Part shown: positions 38,767-50,204 of the stretch, in pieces
How positions within the stretch are numbered: the stretch's first letter is position 1
Layout of the letters: each line of letters begins with the position of its first letter
Notes under the pieces: model-generated
Database searches by the model: none
What the model was told of the DNA's origin: nothing
Seen by the model: the letters and a program-made list of their open reading frames with translations, nothing else
Source of the DNA: Microvelia longipes
Lineage: Eukaryota; Arthropoda; Insecta; Hemiptera; Veliidae
Direction of reading: 5' to 3'
Assembly: GCA_018340805.1 (NCBI GenBank)
Contig: JACMZG010001914.1
Span: 985,040 to 1,049,039 of the forward strand
Length of the DNA: 64,000 nucleotides
Made by a program: the position numbers and the translations under genes

Positions 38767-41106
38767 TATATATAAGATATAAAATAAAGATATAAATTAT
38801 ATTTATAAGGTTAGTTGAACAATCGAAATACATAAAATATTATTTTAAATGCACATATTTAAATAAATTATTTATATATGTTTATTTACTACTAAATAAT
38901 GAAAATAAAGAAACATATTAAAACAAAAAAATACATTATGGTAGCTGAGTATGTCATGACACAGCATGATTAATTTATAGACAATTATACATTAAATATT
39001 ATAATATATATTAATATTTATTGATATTTTTTACAAAAAGTTGAAGCACGACTGTACCTATGTTAACATTTTTATTATTTATAGTTTTGAAATTAGATTC
39101 ACGTTTTGAAGCAAGTAAAGTAAAGGGGTCGATGGTTCTGTCAATGATTTTTCATCCCAAGGATTTTGCAGCCCTCAAGGATAAATAGGAAAAGTTGGCC
39201 ATTTCCAAATAAATGTTTGATTAATAGGTAAACCATAAATTTTAAAATTTGAAATATGTGTAGTTTTGAGTACTTGAGTTAGTCCTTATTTAGCCTATAA
39301 TTTTATTTTTTAAACAAATAATTTACCGATTTTTAATGGTCTAATAATTAATTTTTTAGATTTAAATGTTTTAAATTGTTTATTATGTTTATGAATAATT
39401 TTGTAAATCTTATATAATGGTTTTTACATAATATTTTTTTATGGTGTTTATATTAAAGATATAAATAAATAGAGGTTGCAATGCTTGAAGTCTATGTTTT
39501 TATCGTATATACATCGTATGTGACAAGTGGCTAATTTTTTGTTCTTAAATATTACGTCTCATTTCAATGTGATTTTTTTAATTAAATGTAGGTTAATATA
39601 AATTTAAACTAAAACACTCGGGTTAAGGTAGCCTGAATTTCAGCCCCGACCCCAAACTCCCAGTCGGGATGAACGGCTACATTTCTCTTTCCTCTCATGC
39701 TAACTAGAAAATAAACGAGATTTTAAATTAAATTTTAACCAGAAAGAGCCCTTGGCCTCTATTTTTCTCCAACTTCGTTTCAAACTAAACTGTAATTAAC
39801 AAAATCGTTAATTTATATTTCATTAAAAAATTTACTAACATTATAAAAGTTCAATTTCTTTTTTACTATTTTGTTTAAAATTATTTAAAACTAAATCGCA
39901 TTGCCATTTACTGAAAAAAGAGCGACTTTGTCTCCAAGGTAGTTGAGAGCGACTTAAAGTGTTTAAGTTGTTAAATTGACAATATTTTTAAATGTTATTT
40001 TTTTAAATGTTTTAAAATGTATACATTTTGATATGTACACATAAAATAAAATATAATCTACTGCTTTGAATTATAAAATGTAATAGGAATACTTTAAACA
40101 TTATCTAAAGAAGGATTTAAAAGTCTTAATTTTCGTTTTCTAATTTTTGTTGATTGGCATCAGAAATTAGCGCTTATAACGTTCTTACTGTTGTTTTCCT
40201 TTTCTTTATAAAACAACACTGACAACCTCGTAACCAAATGATTTTTATGATAAAAATGATCTATAAATGAAAAATGTTGAGAACTATCTGGCATGTAATA
40301 AAGGTATCAAGATTAATCAATTTATAAAACAAATGATCACTATAAAAAGTTGTGGTTCATTTTATTTGTTTAGTAGATTTTTGCTGAGAAACTTTCGGTA
40401 TTTTTCTTATAAAGTTTGCTGTTACATGACATTTCCTTATTTTGCATCCAGTTCTGATTCATCTGTTTTTATTACACTTCCTCATTGGATTTCTATGATC
40501 CACGATTTTTATTTACTTTGTAAATCCCATGTTGACTAGAAATTAAGAATGAGTTCTAATTCAAATCTGATAGTTTGTCGAAAACTTAGCAGATGCAGAT
40601 AATTGGTTATTTTGTGTTCTCAGTTTTTCCACTCGAATGATTTTTGAAGGTTTTCTCATGTAAACAGATTGAATTTACAATCCTTGCTTTTGTCTATTTT
40701 TTCACGTTAATCCTTAGTTATTTATACTTAAATCACGATTACTGATATTTTATGTTTTCTTTATTTCATCAATAAAATTACGAACAAACATAACTAATGG
40801 AGTTCTTGAAAACATTGAAACATGATCTATTCTATTGTATGAACTAACGAGCACACCTTAAATTTATAGGACAGTAAGAGTTGTACACAATTTACGTACA
40901 TCACGCATTGTGGATAATACCTTGGCCAATTAAATGCCTCCACATCACAACTCTCCCCCTCAAAATTTTTCCTCAATTTTTCAAACAAGTTTATTATAAT
41001 AGTAATTGTATTATAAAGAAAAACCTCTTCCTCGAATCACCGTTGCATTGTAGTGGCAACCGCTACGCTTCAAGTACAATCTCAAGTTAGTGATAATTTA
41101 TAAAAA
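38767..41106. other. AT-rich DNA without a gene
   Basis: 39610-39760 is slightly GC-richer (CAGCCCCGACCCCAAACTCC) but closed in all frames over any useful length. The 90-codon frame at 40267-40539 is Phe-, Ser- and Lys-rich with no domain or splice context. Confidence 0.35.
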
Positions 41107-41165
41107 TAAGAGCCTAACTTAGGATTCGAACTCCGGTTCATCTTGATACTCCTCACTACCGGTTA
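41107..41165 (-). repeat. tRNA-like (possible SINE head) fragment
   Basis: The reverse strand reads CCGGTAGTGAGGAGTATC, then GGAGTTCGAATCCTAAG. The second part matches a pol III B box and the first loosely resembles an A box at the usual spacing. No cloverleaf with paired acceptor ends is seen, so a functional tRNA is unlikely. Confidence 0.3.
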
Positions 41166-41372
41166 TTAAAATAAATAGTAAAACATTCCTTAGAATATAG
41201 TTTATTTGAATTAAGCCTGTTATTCAGTGACGCGGATTCCTTATAAATGTTAAACATTCAGATTGAATCCTATTCTATTGTATTTATATGTTTAGATAAT
41301 AATACTTTCGTTTTTGAATTGTGTCTATTGCACGTTTAGACCTTAAGAAAAGCTTATTTAGAAAGGGTCTGC

Positions 41373-41409
41373 TGTGCCGCCGCAGGCAGGTTCAACCTGT
41401 GGGTGGCAC
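41373..41409. repeat. GC-rich imperfect hairpin
   Basis: GTGCCGCCGCAGGCAGGTTC is followed by AACCTGTGGGTGGCAC. The GTGCC.CC and CAGGTT parts are inverted repeats, giving a stable-looking stem in AT-rich surroundings. Confidence 0.5.
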
Positions 41410-42974
41410 AATACTCCTATATATCCTTACTTTACATATGTAAATTTTTTGCGTACGTCAAGTTCTCTTTATCAACCTGTACCGTTAAAATCCATTGGGT
41501 CAACGCGTCGACGTTTAAATCTTTTTAGAAACCTTGTTTAGACTTAAGGTTTAAAATCTTATGTCTTAGTTGATCCTTTTTTTCAACCCGTTTTGGTTGA
41601 TAGGGAGCCCCTCGATCCAAAAAAATCCGCACACGAGGAAAAAAATCCCCTAAGCCCCTGACAGAGGATTTTCAAGATTTTCACGTCTTATCAGAAAATG
41701 TCACACCTCTCTGCCCTTCCTTACTGCTTATTTACATTTCTTCTTTTTCACTATTACTGTTATTTTGCCATTTTATTTGTTTCGTTTTGAACAATTTCTT
41801 TTGTCATACATTTTTTATCCTTCCTTTTTCCTATTTTAATTCTTATAGTTTCTTTTATTCGTATTTTCTAAATTGTTAATCATCAGTTGCTATATTATTT
41901 TAACAATTTCTTATGACTGTACATTTTTGTAAAAATGTAAATTTAAACTATTTTTTTGTTACATCCATACTTACACTGTTACAACTGTTACTGTTACAAC
42001 CACTCAGTTAAAAATGAAATTTCTTTAAATTTCGTTTTCTCTTTTGTCTTTTTATCTTTTTATCGTATTATTATTATCACTTACTCACACACTGAAGGTA
42101 TTACATTAAGGAGTAATCATGAAGGAAGTAAAATAGAAGCTACATTATGGGTTATGACTATTTAAAGTGTATAATTAGATTTTGCCTTAATTATATTGAG
42201 TAGGTTTTTTTTAATTATCTTCCTAGTGTATGGCTAGAGAGTATGCCGTAAATATTACCTAGAAGTTATAAAATAAATTTACTTAGTAAGTCTATGCTAT
42301 AGTAACTAAGTCTGTCATTAAAGTCTGCAAGTGTACCATAGTCAGTTATTTTATTTATCTCTAGACGATGTATAATGTAATGTTTTACGTCAAAAGAAGT
42401 CATTAGGAGCAATAAAACATTTTTTTTTATTTTTTTGGGGGCAGCACCCCTAAATTTATAAGGAGGTCCGACCAAAAAATAGAATAAAATACAACAAAGC
42501 TAATTAAAATAAAATTATCGTCTGGAGATAAAACCTTAGTAGTAAAATGCTATTTCCCCCCTCGCAATTACCTTCCTCGGCTTACGCCTTAGGAACCAAC
42601 TAACTGCGCAGGGAAATAATAGCATTCTTTACTCCCTTGGTGCATAAATAACTATTATTTCTCACCCAAGTACGCCATTACGTTTTTGTTTCTCTTTGTT
42701 AAAGTATTGAAATGATTGTGCGCAAATGATTTTCTTTATACTTATTCACTTAGTAAGTCCGGGGTATTATATAAACTTGGTTTGTAGGTTCTAGGTTTCT
42801 CATATATGAATATTTATACGCATAATATATTCTTTCTTAACAAATTAACTTTTAATATGATTTTGTAACTCTTATGCACAACTGTTATTTAGTTTTATTT
42901 AATATCTATAAGATGATGTCATAATGTATGTCTATATAGATTTATATGAGGAGCCTAGAACTATTGGACGGAGA
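41410..42974. other. AT-rich DNA without a gene
   Basis: 42425-42475 read on the reverse strand (GGGGTGCTGCCCCC then an A-rich run) could be a retroelement 3' end; no coding body accompanies it. The rest is featureless. Confidence 0.3.
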
Positions 42975-43350
42975 TAAGTATACTTAAATTTAGTGTAATA
43001 TCTAGTTTAAGTATAGTATATATCTAGTTTAAGTAAGTATAGTATAATATCTAGTATAAGTAAGTATAGTGTAATATCTAGTTTAAGTAAGTATAGGTAT
43101 ATATCTAGTTTAATAAGTATAGTATAATATCTAGTTTAAGTAAGAATAAGTTTAAGGAAGTATAGTATATATCTAGTTTAAGGAAGTATAGTATATATCT
43201 AGTTTAAGTAAGAATAGTATAATATCTAGTTTAAGTAAGTATAGTATAATATCTAGTTTAAGTAAGAATAGTATAATATCTAGTTTAAGTAAGTATAGTA
43301 AATCTAGGTTAAGTAAGTATAGTATATATCTAGTTTAGAAGTATAGATAA
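42975..43350 (+). repeat. 27-bp minisatellite, about 14 copies
   Basis: The unit is AGTATAATATCTAGTTTAAG followed by TAAGTAT. Many copies have 1-4 nt deletions, including loss of AA in ATAATATC and loss of a TAAG. Confidence 0.88.
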
Positions 43351-44050
43351 TAACTAGTTTGCATTGTCTGTCCTGTGTTATAAAATCTAATACCTGGTAC
43401 ATATTAAGTTGGTATAAACTACTAAGAGGAAATTAATGATTATTTTTGACAAGAATAATTAAAAATACAAACAAAGAAAAAAACATATTTTTCAATTACA
43501 AAAATAATTATAACTTAAAAGAAACAATTTTATAATTTAATATTTCCGAAAAATAAAAATAACTGGTTTTATCTTTTGTAAAAAATCTCAGAGTGAACAT
43601 CTGCAGATGTCAGATTGAGTTCGCGCAAATTATAATGGAAAATAATTCTTTTCTGCGGAAAAATATGAAAAACATTTTTTTTTGGAGATTAATAAGCAGA
43701 AACTTTGAAGTATTTAAAAAGATATCAATCAATAGTGACGCAAATGTTGGTTTTAAACTCTTAAAATGATTTTTAAATAAACTTTAAAGAACAACACTGG
43801 ACAAATATTATGTAGCATTAACATTTATGTGAGGAAGAAATAATGTGATGTTAGGGAGAGATTAATGTGAAGCCGATCTATTCCTCTAAGGGCTGTTATC
43901 GTAAATATTTGCTTCGCTTCGTTGCAAGTAATCATACGTGCTGTTACAGGCCATGCTTTGTCTTTCTTCTATATGAGAAAATAAAACGGAGCAAAGCAAA
44001 AACAGTTACGGTAACAGTTGTCACACTCGTGCCACCGCCATCTTATCAGT
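43351..44050. other. AT-rich spacer without a gene
   Basis: The open frame at 43867-44052 runs into the minisatellite and has no recognisable domain. No other feature. Confidence 0.4.
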
Positions 44051-44380
44051 GAGCTGTTTCGCTGACAAGAGAGCTGTAATTGTTTTGCTGAGTTAAGAGA
44101 GCTGTAACTGTTTCGCTGAGTTAAGAGAGATGTAACTGTTTTGCTGAGTTAAGAGAGCTGTAACTGTTTCGCTGAGTTAAGAGAGATGTAACTGTTTTGC
44201 TGAGTTAAGAGAGATGTAACTGTTTTGCTGAGTTAAGAGAGAACTGTAAAGATGTAACTGTTTTGCTGAGTTAAGAGAGATGTAACTGTTTTGTGAGTTA
44301 AGAAGAGCTGTACTGTTTGCTGAGTTAAGAGAGATGTAACTGTTTTGCTGAGTTAAGAGAGCTGTAAACTGTTTCGCTGC
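44051..44380 (+). repeat. 28-bp minisatellite, about 11 copies
   Basis: The unit is GAGAGCTGTAACTGTTTCGC followed by TGAGTTAA, with two alternatives (GCTGTAACTGTTTCG and GATGTAACTGTTTTG). 44293-44330 shows several single-base losses within two adjacent units. Confidence 0.9.
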
Positions 44381-47300
44381 CCTTACTTAATATCCTTTAT
44401 ATTACTAATCACTGATATTCCTACTATAATTTATCGATAACAAAACGAAACAATCACTTTGCTGGTTTCAGATTGATAAACTCACGCCCGGTATTGTGCG
44501 GTATACAATGTGAATTGACTGGAATTAGGACAAGAAATAAAAAATGAAGCTCGCATTTTAATGATACTTACTAAAGATTTTCAACAAAAAAAAAGCGTTC
44601 CATTAGTCATTAATTGAAACTTCTTGGACATTTAGAAATGCCAAATACTGGTTTTATCGAACCGTCCTCTATTAAATACACATTTTCCCTTAAATGCTTA
44701 TATACTACAACATTTCCAAGTTTTCCTCTTAAATATAATTAAACTTGTAATTTAATGAGAAGAATTTTTATAGCAATGATTAAAATAGCTTCACATACCT
44801 AACTTCTTAAGTCGAAACGAGCTAATACGTTTTTAAAAGGATCGGCGAAACTTCGTGATTAGGGGCTCATGTAAGATTTGTTGCGCTGTCTAATGCGCGA
44901 CTTCAAAAGCCGCCTTTTAAAGAAGAAATTCTTCTTTACTACCAATGCCTTTATAATAGAGACGTACATCTGACTTTAATATGTTTTCTAGAAGCATTAA
45001 CTTCTAACACTTGGAAGCTGCAAAAGGCATTGGAATATTTTATATGACTTCCTTATTCGTTTTGAATAGGCTATAGGTACTTACGCAAAAGAATATATAA
45101 ATAATTTGTACCTGTATTAAAATTATAAATTAAATATTACTGACTAAATAAGAGAAATAAAAATAAGATTTCTATTTTAAATGTATGTATTAATATAAAT
45201 ACCTCTACGAATAATCGAATTACACCAAACAGGTTTAAACGCTTAGGAACAGAACATGAAGGTTAAGACAACAATATTAAACCGATTCCAACTCAGCAGG
45301 TCTAAAAGGTTTTATGCTTACCCATGAAGGCGCCGTCAACTTTCTGGTCTTGTTGAGCTGAAATGTCTAGACTTCTTATGGTTATGACTAAAAGTTAAAT
45401 ATCTTCTGTTGAAGATTTGGACGAAACGAAATATGGACAGGGAATTATGGTTGGGATTGTTGGATATCCCTTCATTTCGTCAAAATCATGTCCGGAACAT
45501 TTTACATTTTTATATATTGGCCGCGGAACCTACGCATTTTTGCTCTTAATAGTCGTATTAAAAAAAGCATTCACAACTTACCTAGTGTTGCTTAGATTAA
45601 ACATGTTTTGTGTTGTTTAGTAAGACTATATGGCTTGTTTACACCTGTCCGGCGTTTAGCCCCTGTTTGACCGGAAAAGTTAGAGGTTCTAGAAGGGAAC
45701 AACTATCCAGTTCCTGGTGTTTACTAGATATAGTTTACTCTAGAATATTATGGTTTATTTGCTTGCCTGTTACTGAAAGTCGACTAACTTATTAATTTAT
45801 TTATTCAGTTGGCTCCAACTACATATATTCTTTTGAATTGATTGGTGGTTTTTGTCACAATTTGATTCTATTTTTTCTTTTAATTAATGGTTTTATCTGC
45901 CATAGCATGTTCTTGGAATTCATATTTTTCATAACTTAGACTATAAAAGTGCAACTAAGTAGAAAGTTTTAACAACAATTGCAAGTTTGCTGGTAAGTTT
46001 TCCCCGTGGTAACAGGTGTAAACAATTTCCTTACCTTGGCTAAAACTTTTCTTTATTATGAATCTTTGTGATCGGGAGTTGTGTTCTGAGCGTCGCGACT
46101 TTTTGACTTTCCCCAACACCTGTGCTTGAGATAAATTGTAAAATCCCCCTTCTAAGGCAACTTTTACCTTTTTTAATTACTAAAATTACCATTAAAATCT
46201 TTAATTATTCTCAAGATTTCTGAAAAGTATTCAACTGTTAATGATTTTTTCCAATGTTACTCTGAAAATTAGGGATGTTATTGTTATTTTCCTTACCTAG
46301 GTTTGATTTTATTAAGCAAATAAAAATAGTCTGCTTGTGCACTTGACTCGTGTAACCCTTAGAGGGTAAGCTGCTTTTTAAGACATATATAGCAGGGTGG
46401 GTTCCTGTACACCCCAGCTACAATATTACTATTTATACCGTAGGATATAGGAAAATTAGAATTGGTTGCACACTTGCTTTCTTTAAGCATTTGACAAATC
46501 TTAACTATAATGTTAGGTATTTATAAATTCTATGAATATATACAAATTTATTTAAACAACTAAATTATATCGACAACTTGACTAAAAATAACAAAAATTG
46601 ACAGCGTCAGCTTAAGAAGTATATATGAATGACTCGTTTCCCGGTTTCTGCTTTTGCCGCTTAAATTCTTTGAATTTTTCTTCTAAACATATCTTAAAAT
46701 AAGTTTCTTTTGATATTAAAATAATAAAAAAATAAAATACAATTTTATTAGGCCATCACACATGCGGCAGGGTCTGCCGGATCCTAAAACATGAACTCTC
46801 TCAATTGGACAATCTGACAACAGAACAATGAAACTGTCTGGGCATGTAAACATGGCTAGAAGGGTTTACATAGTATAGCGTCGTTTCATCATCGAACTTA
46901 TCTAATTGTGCTTAATGTTATCAGTTTTATTAATTATGCTTAGTGTCTGGCAGGCCTCCACCTTACCCTCGAATGGTCAACTTATTATTACGCCTACTGC
47001 GCATGTTCTCAACATAAGTATTTTTTTCTACCTTGCTAAGTCCTAAAAAAGTCCTGTCTTATTAAAGTTACTGAAACTTTACATTTATCTGATTCTCAAT
47101 TAGAAAAACTTAATTAATCAAACAAAAGTACATTCAAAATAAGACTTCATTCGAAAACCCCTTTCCACTGTATCTAATCTACGTTTCATGTTTACTTTTA
47201 TATATTTTGATTATCAAATTTATTTAAAACTTTAAATAACTACCGACTTAAAAAGAAATATTTCCTGAACACGATATTTTATGTTAATTTAGTTCATTTA

Positions 47301-48340
47301 TAACGTCTGGCTTTAAAACTGAAGCCGTATTTACAGAAGCTAAAACCTCGTCGAGCGTCTACCTTTAAAAAACGTTGCTTGATGAGGCCAATTAAGCTCT
47401 TGAAAGATTACACACCAAGCTCCTCCCCTAACATGGTCTCATTTATTTTCAAACCCCTTTTTGGATTTTTTAAAAAGCCCAGCCTTACTTTTTTAAAAAG
47501 TTGACTCTATCTTGTTTTTAAGTTTTATGAATAATAGCTCAATCAAAATTCTTCTTTCTTTTTTTTCCTTTTCATATTTTTTTTATTTATTATTATTTTT
47601 TTCTATATTTACTTTTTTAATATCAAGTCTTATTTATTTTTATAGTTATTTTCCCCATTATATTAAATTGTTATTAATTTTTTAAGTTTCATTTTTTGTT
47701 TACTTTATTAATCTGTTGGAAACAGTTTCATATTTTTTTTTTATTATTATTTAATTTTATATTTTTTAATTTCATGTAATTATATGTTTGATAAAGTCTT
47801 AAGGAGTAAAACCATGATATTTTAGTAAAAGGCAACAATGAATTTTTGTTAATTGTTTTGTTTATTTTGAGTTATGTTTAATCCTTGCATCGTATATTAC
47901 TTCCTCTATAATCTAGAAGGCTGTAGTAAAGTTATATATCTACATATAGATGACTGCGAGTTCATCATATTATTAGACGGAATGTTAGTCTATAGGCAGT
48001 CAGTGGACTTGCTATGTTTATATGATAGACTGTCATAGTAGGCACTAGAACTGTCTTAAGAGGTCTAGAAGAACTAGTTGAAACCTATGTAGTTAAAGTT
48101 ACTGTAGAAATATATGTTTATAGAGATGACAGTGTCTGTCTAACTTCATTTGAGGACTAGAGTAGTCCTTAGAAAATTAACAGGACTGCATTCTATCAGT
48201 TTGCGTCGAACCAAAATTCAGTGCTCCTGACAGTGTCTCAATCACTCTGGCGCAGCAAGCAATTCTTACCCAATGTTATATTATTATTTCAGAATTAGCC
48301 TGACCCTAAGTTTTTGTTGTCTCATCTCAAACTGCGCTGA
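44381..48340. other. AT-rich DNA without a gene
   Basis: Small open frames at 45417-45620 and 45610-45795 lack domains and splice context. 46750-46980 is slightly GC-richer (CATGCGGCAGGGTCTGCCGG) without a reading frame. No repeat copy of the families described here was found. Confidence 0.35.
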
Positions 48341-48463
48341 TTACAGTTCTGCCTGGCATGACCACGGCCCTGTCTGACATGACCATGGCCCTGCCTGGCA
48401 TGACTACAGCCCTGCCTGGAATGACAACGGCCCTGCCTGGCATGATTACGGCCCTGCCTAGCA
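48341..48463 (+). repeat. 21-bp minisatellite, about 6 copies
   Basis: The unit is CTGCCTGGCATGACCACGGC+C. Because 21 is divisible by 3, the reverse strand stays open and reads repeated MPGRAVV. That open frame is explained by the repeat and is not a gene. Confidence 0.88.
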
Positions 48464-49949
48464 TGTTCGTCAACATCATTTTTATCACACCAGCCAAATC
48501 TATAAATAAATTATAACAACAAACCACAACTCACAAATTTTTGTTTTCCTATATATAATATCATGAAAATTGTACAGCATTAGATTACCAATAATTTTTG
48601 CTAATTTAGGAAGTGCATTGCAAAATAAAAATATTAGTTTTATTTCTGGTAGGTTGTTTTAAAACTAATGTAAACTGTAAATTGCCATAAAAAATTAGTT
48701 TGCCCTCTTATTATTACATTTTTTGTTGTTTCCGATTTGGTACCATTATCACCAATTTTAATTCAGCAATTTTTGACTCCACCAAATTATCGTGACATCC
48801 TGTCACCTGACATCCTCTTCGTATTTTCATCAGTTTATATTCTTTTATTGGCTTGCAATTTATCAAAACATCTATACTATAAACCATTTTAATTATAATT
48901 GCTGCTATTAATATTTATAATCTATTTAATAGTTTATAAACTACAATTATTTATCAATAAAACTACCAATTTCGCCGACAAATTATTGTTTGTATCTTTA
49001 ACTTTTGTCATGTTTCAATTTTTTTAACTTATATTTGTAGTTGTGTTCAATTATTATTATCTTATTATTTATCCTGAAAATATGTTTTTATTGTTTAGAT
49101 TGCGATTTATGTTATCAGTAGAACGTTTTATTAAAAATTTTAATTTTTTATATTGAACTTTGTATCGTAATTGTAAGACATAGATATGTCATGACATATA
49201 TAATTTAACATTTTTGAGCAAATACGTAAAAAAAACGAGATAAAAATTTTATTAACTGTTATTATGAAGTGATTGGCGACTTGAACAAACCATCCTCAGG
49301 ACGAACTTTAATAAAAATAGCATTTATTGAAGTCTTTTAATTTGACTGCTGAAAATTAAAAAAAGTACAAGATGGTTTTAAAACTGTAGACATATAATTA
49401 TATTTGGGTCTGGAAGGTCGTCCATTGTTGCTAAGATATATTTATGCGGTTATAATGAACTTTTGGAGAAGAGTTGGTCTTTTTGCAGAAAAGTTTAATT
49501 TTTATAATGAGGCCATTAAGGAAATTACACGTTTAAGAAAGAAGTGCCATTTATTATTAGTCTTAATAGGTTTTTCTTTTTTCCTTTTTATTTCTTCGGT
49601 AAATAAGGAGATTTGGGTTGAAAGTTTTATTTTAAAGAACTTATAATTATATTTCAGATGCAATTCTGATTTAATTTTTAATTATTTTATGTTAAGAATA
49701 TTTGAGTAATTAAACCGAAGCTTTATCACACCAGTCTTACTAAATGCCTTTTCCATTACTGTGCTCCATTTCTGTCTTATTTTATGTATTTTTCGCAAAT
49801 TTTATTCTGCGAAAAAAATGTAAGGGATTAAACAATTTAGAATAGATAACTTCATTTCGATATTGAAAGGTGGTGGAGAAAAGCGTGTGATCTATATGTA
49901 AACTGTAAATGACTATACTAGTAGAATGAGCATGAATGGAGTCCATCAT
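48464..49949. other. AT-rich DNA without a gene
   Basis: The 80-codon frame at 49404-49646 begins at a non-ATG codon and shows no recognisable domain. The remainder is low-complexity AT. Confidence 0.35.
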
Positions 49950-50204
49950 AAATAATAAAAGAAAAGAAGTCTCCACAAAACAAAACTAACTAGAGGCCAT
50001 CATCAGTGCAAAACCGTTGAGATGTTAAAGAAATAGAGATAACCTGACAGTTAGACTCTAATACCTAGTAAGAAAACATAGACTCACTTCTCTACTTCTT
50101 TAACATCTCAACGGTTTCGCACTGATGATGGCCTCTAGTTAGGTTGAAAGCGCTTTGCCAATAAAGTTTTGTTTTGTGGAAAGACTTCTTTTCTTTTATT
50201 ATTT
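49950..50204. mobile_element. Foldback element with arms of about 85-110 bp
   Basis: Left-arm segments AATAATAAAAGAAAAGAAGT and ACTAGAGGCCATCATCAGTG then CAAAACCGTTGAGATGTTAA (49950-50032) are mirrored at 50096-50204. The right arm has about 24 extra bases (around CAACCT/GGTTGAAAGCGCTTTG at 50141-50164) missing on the left. The loop is about 65 bp. The 11-mer TGTAAATGACT occurs at 49904-49914 and 50204-50214, possibly a duplication made on insertion, although 35 bp separate the left copy from the arm. Confidence 0.78.

Noticed and set aside
48327..48527. Minus-strand frame with repeated MPGRAVV
   Set aside because: A 21-bp tandem repeat stays in frame by arithmetic. No start context, domain or splice sites support a gene.
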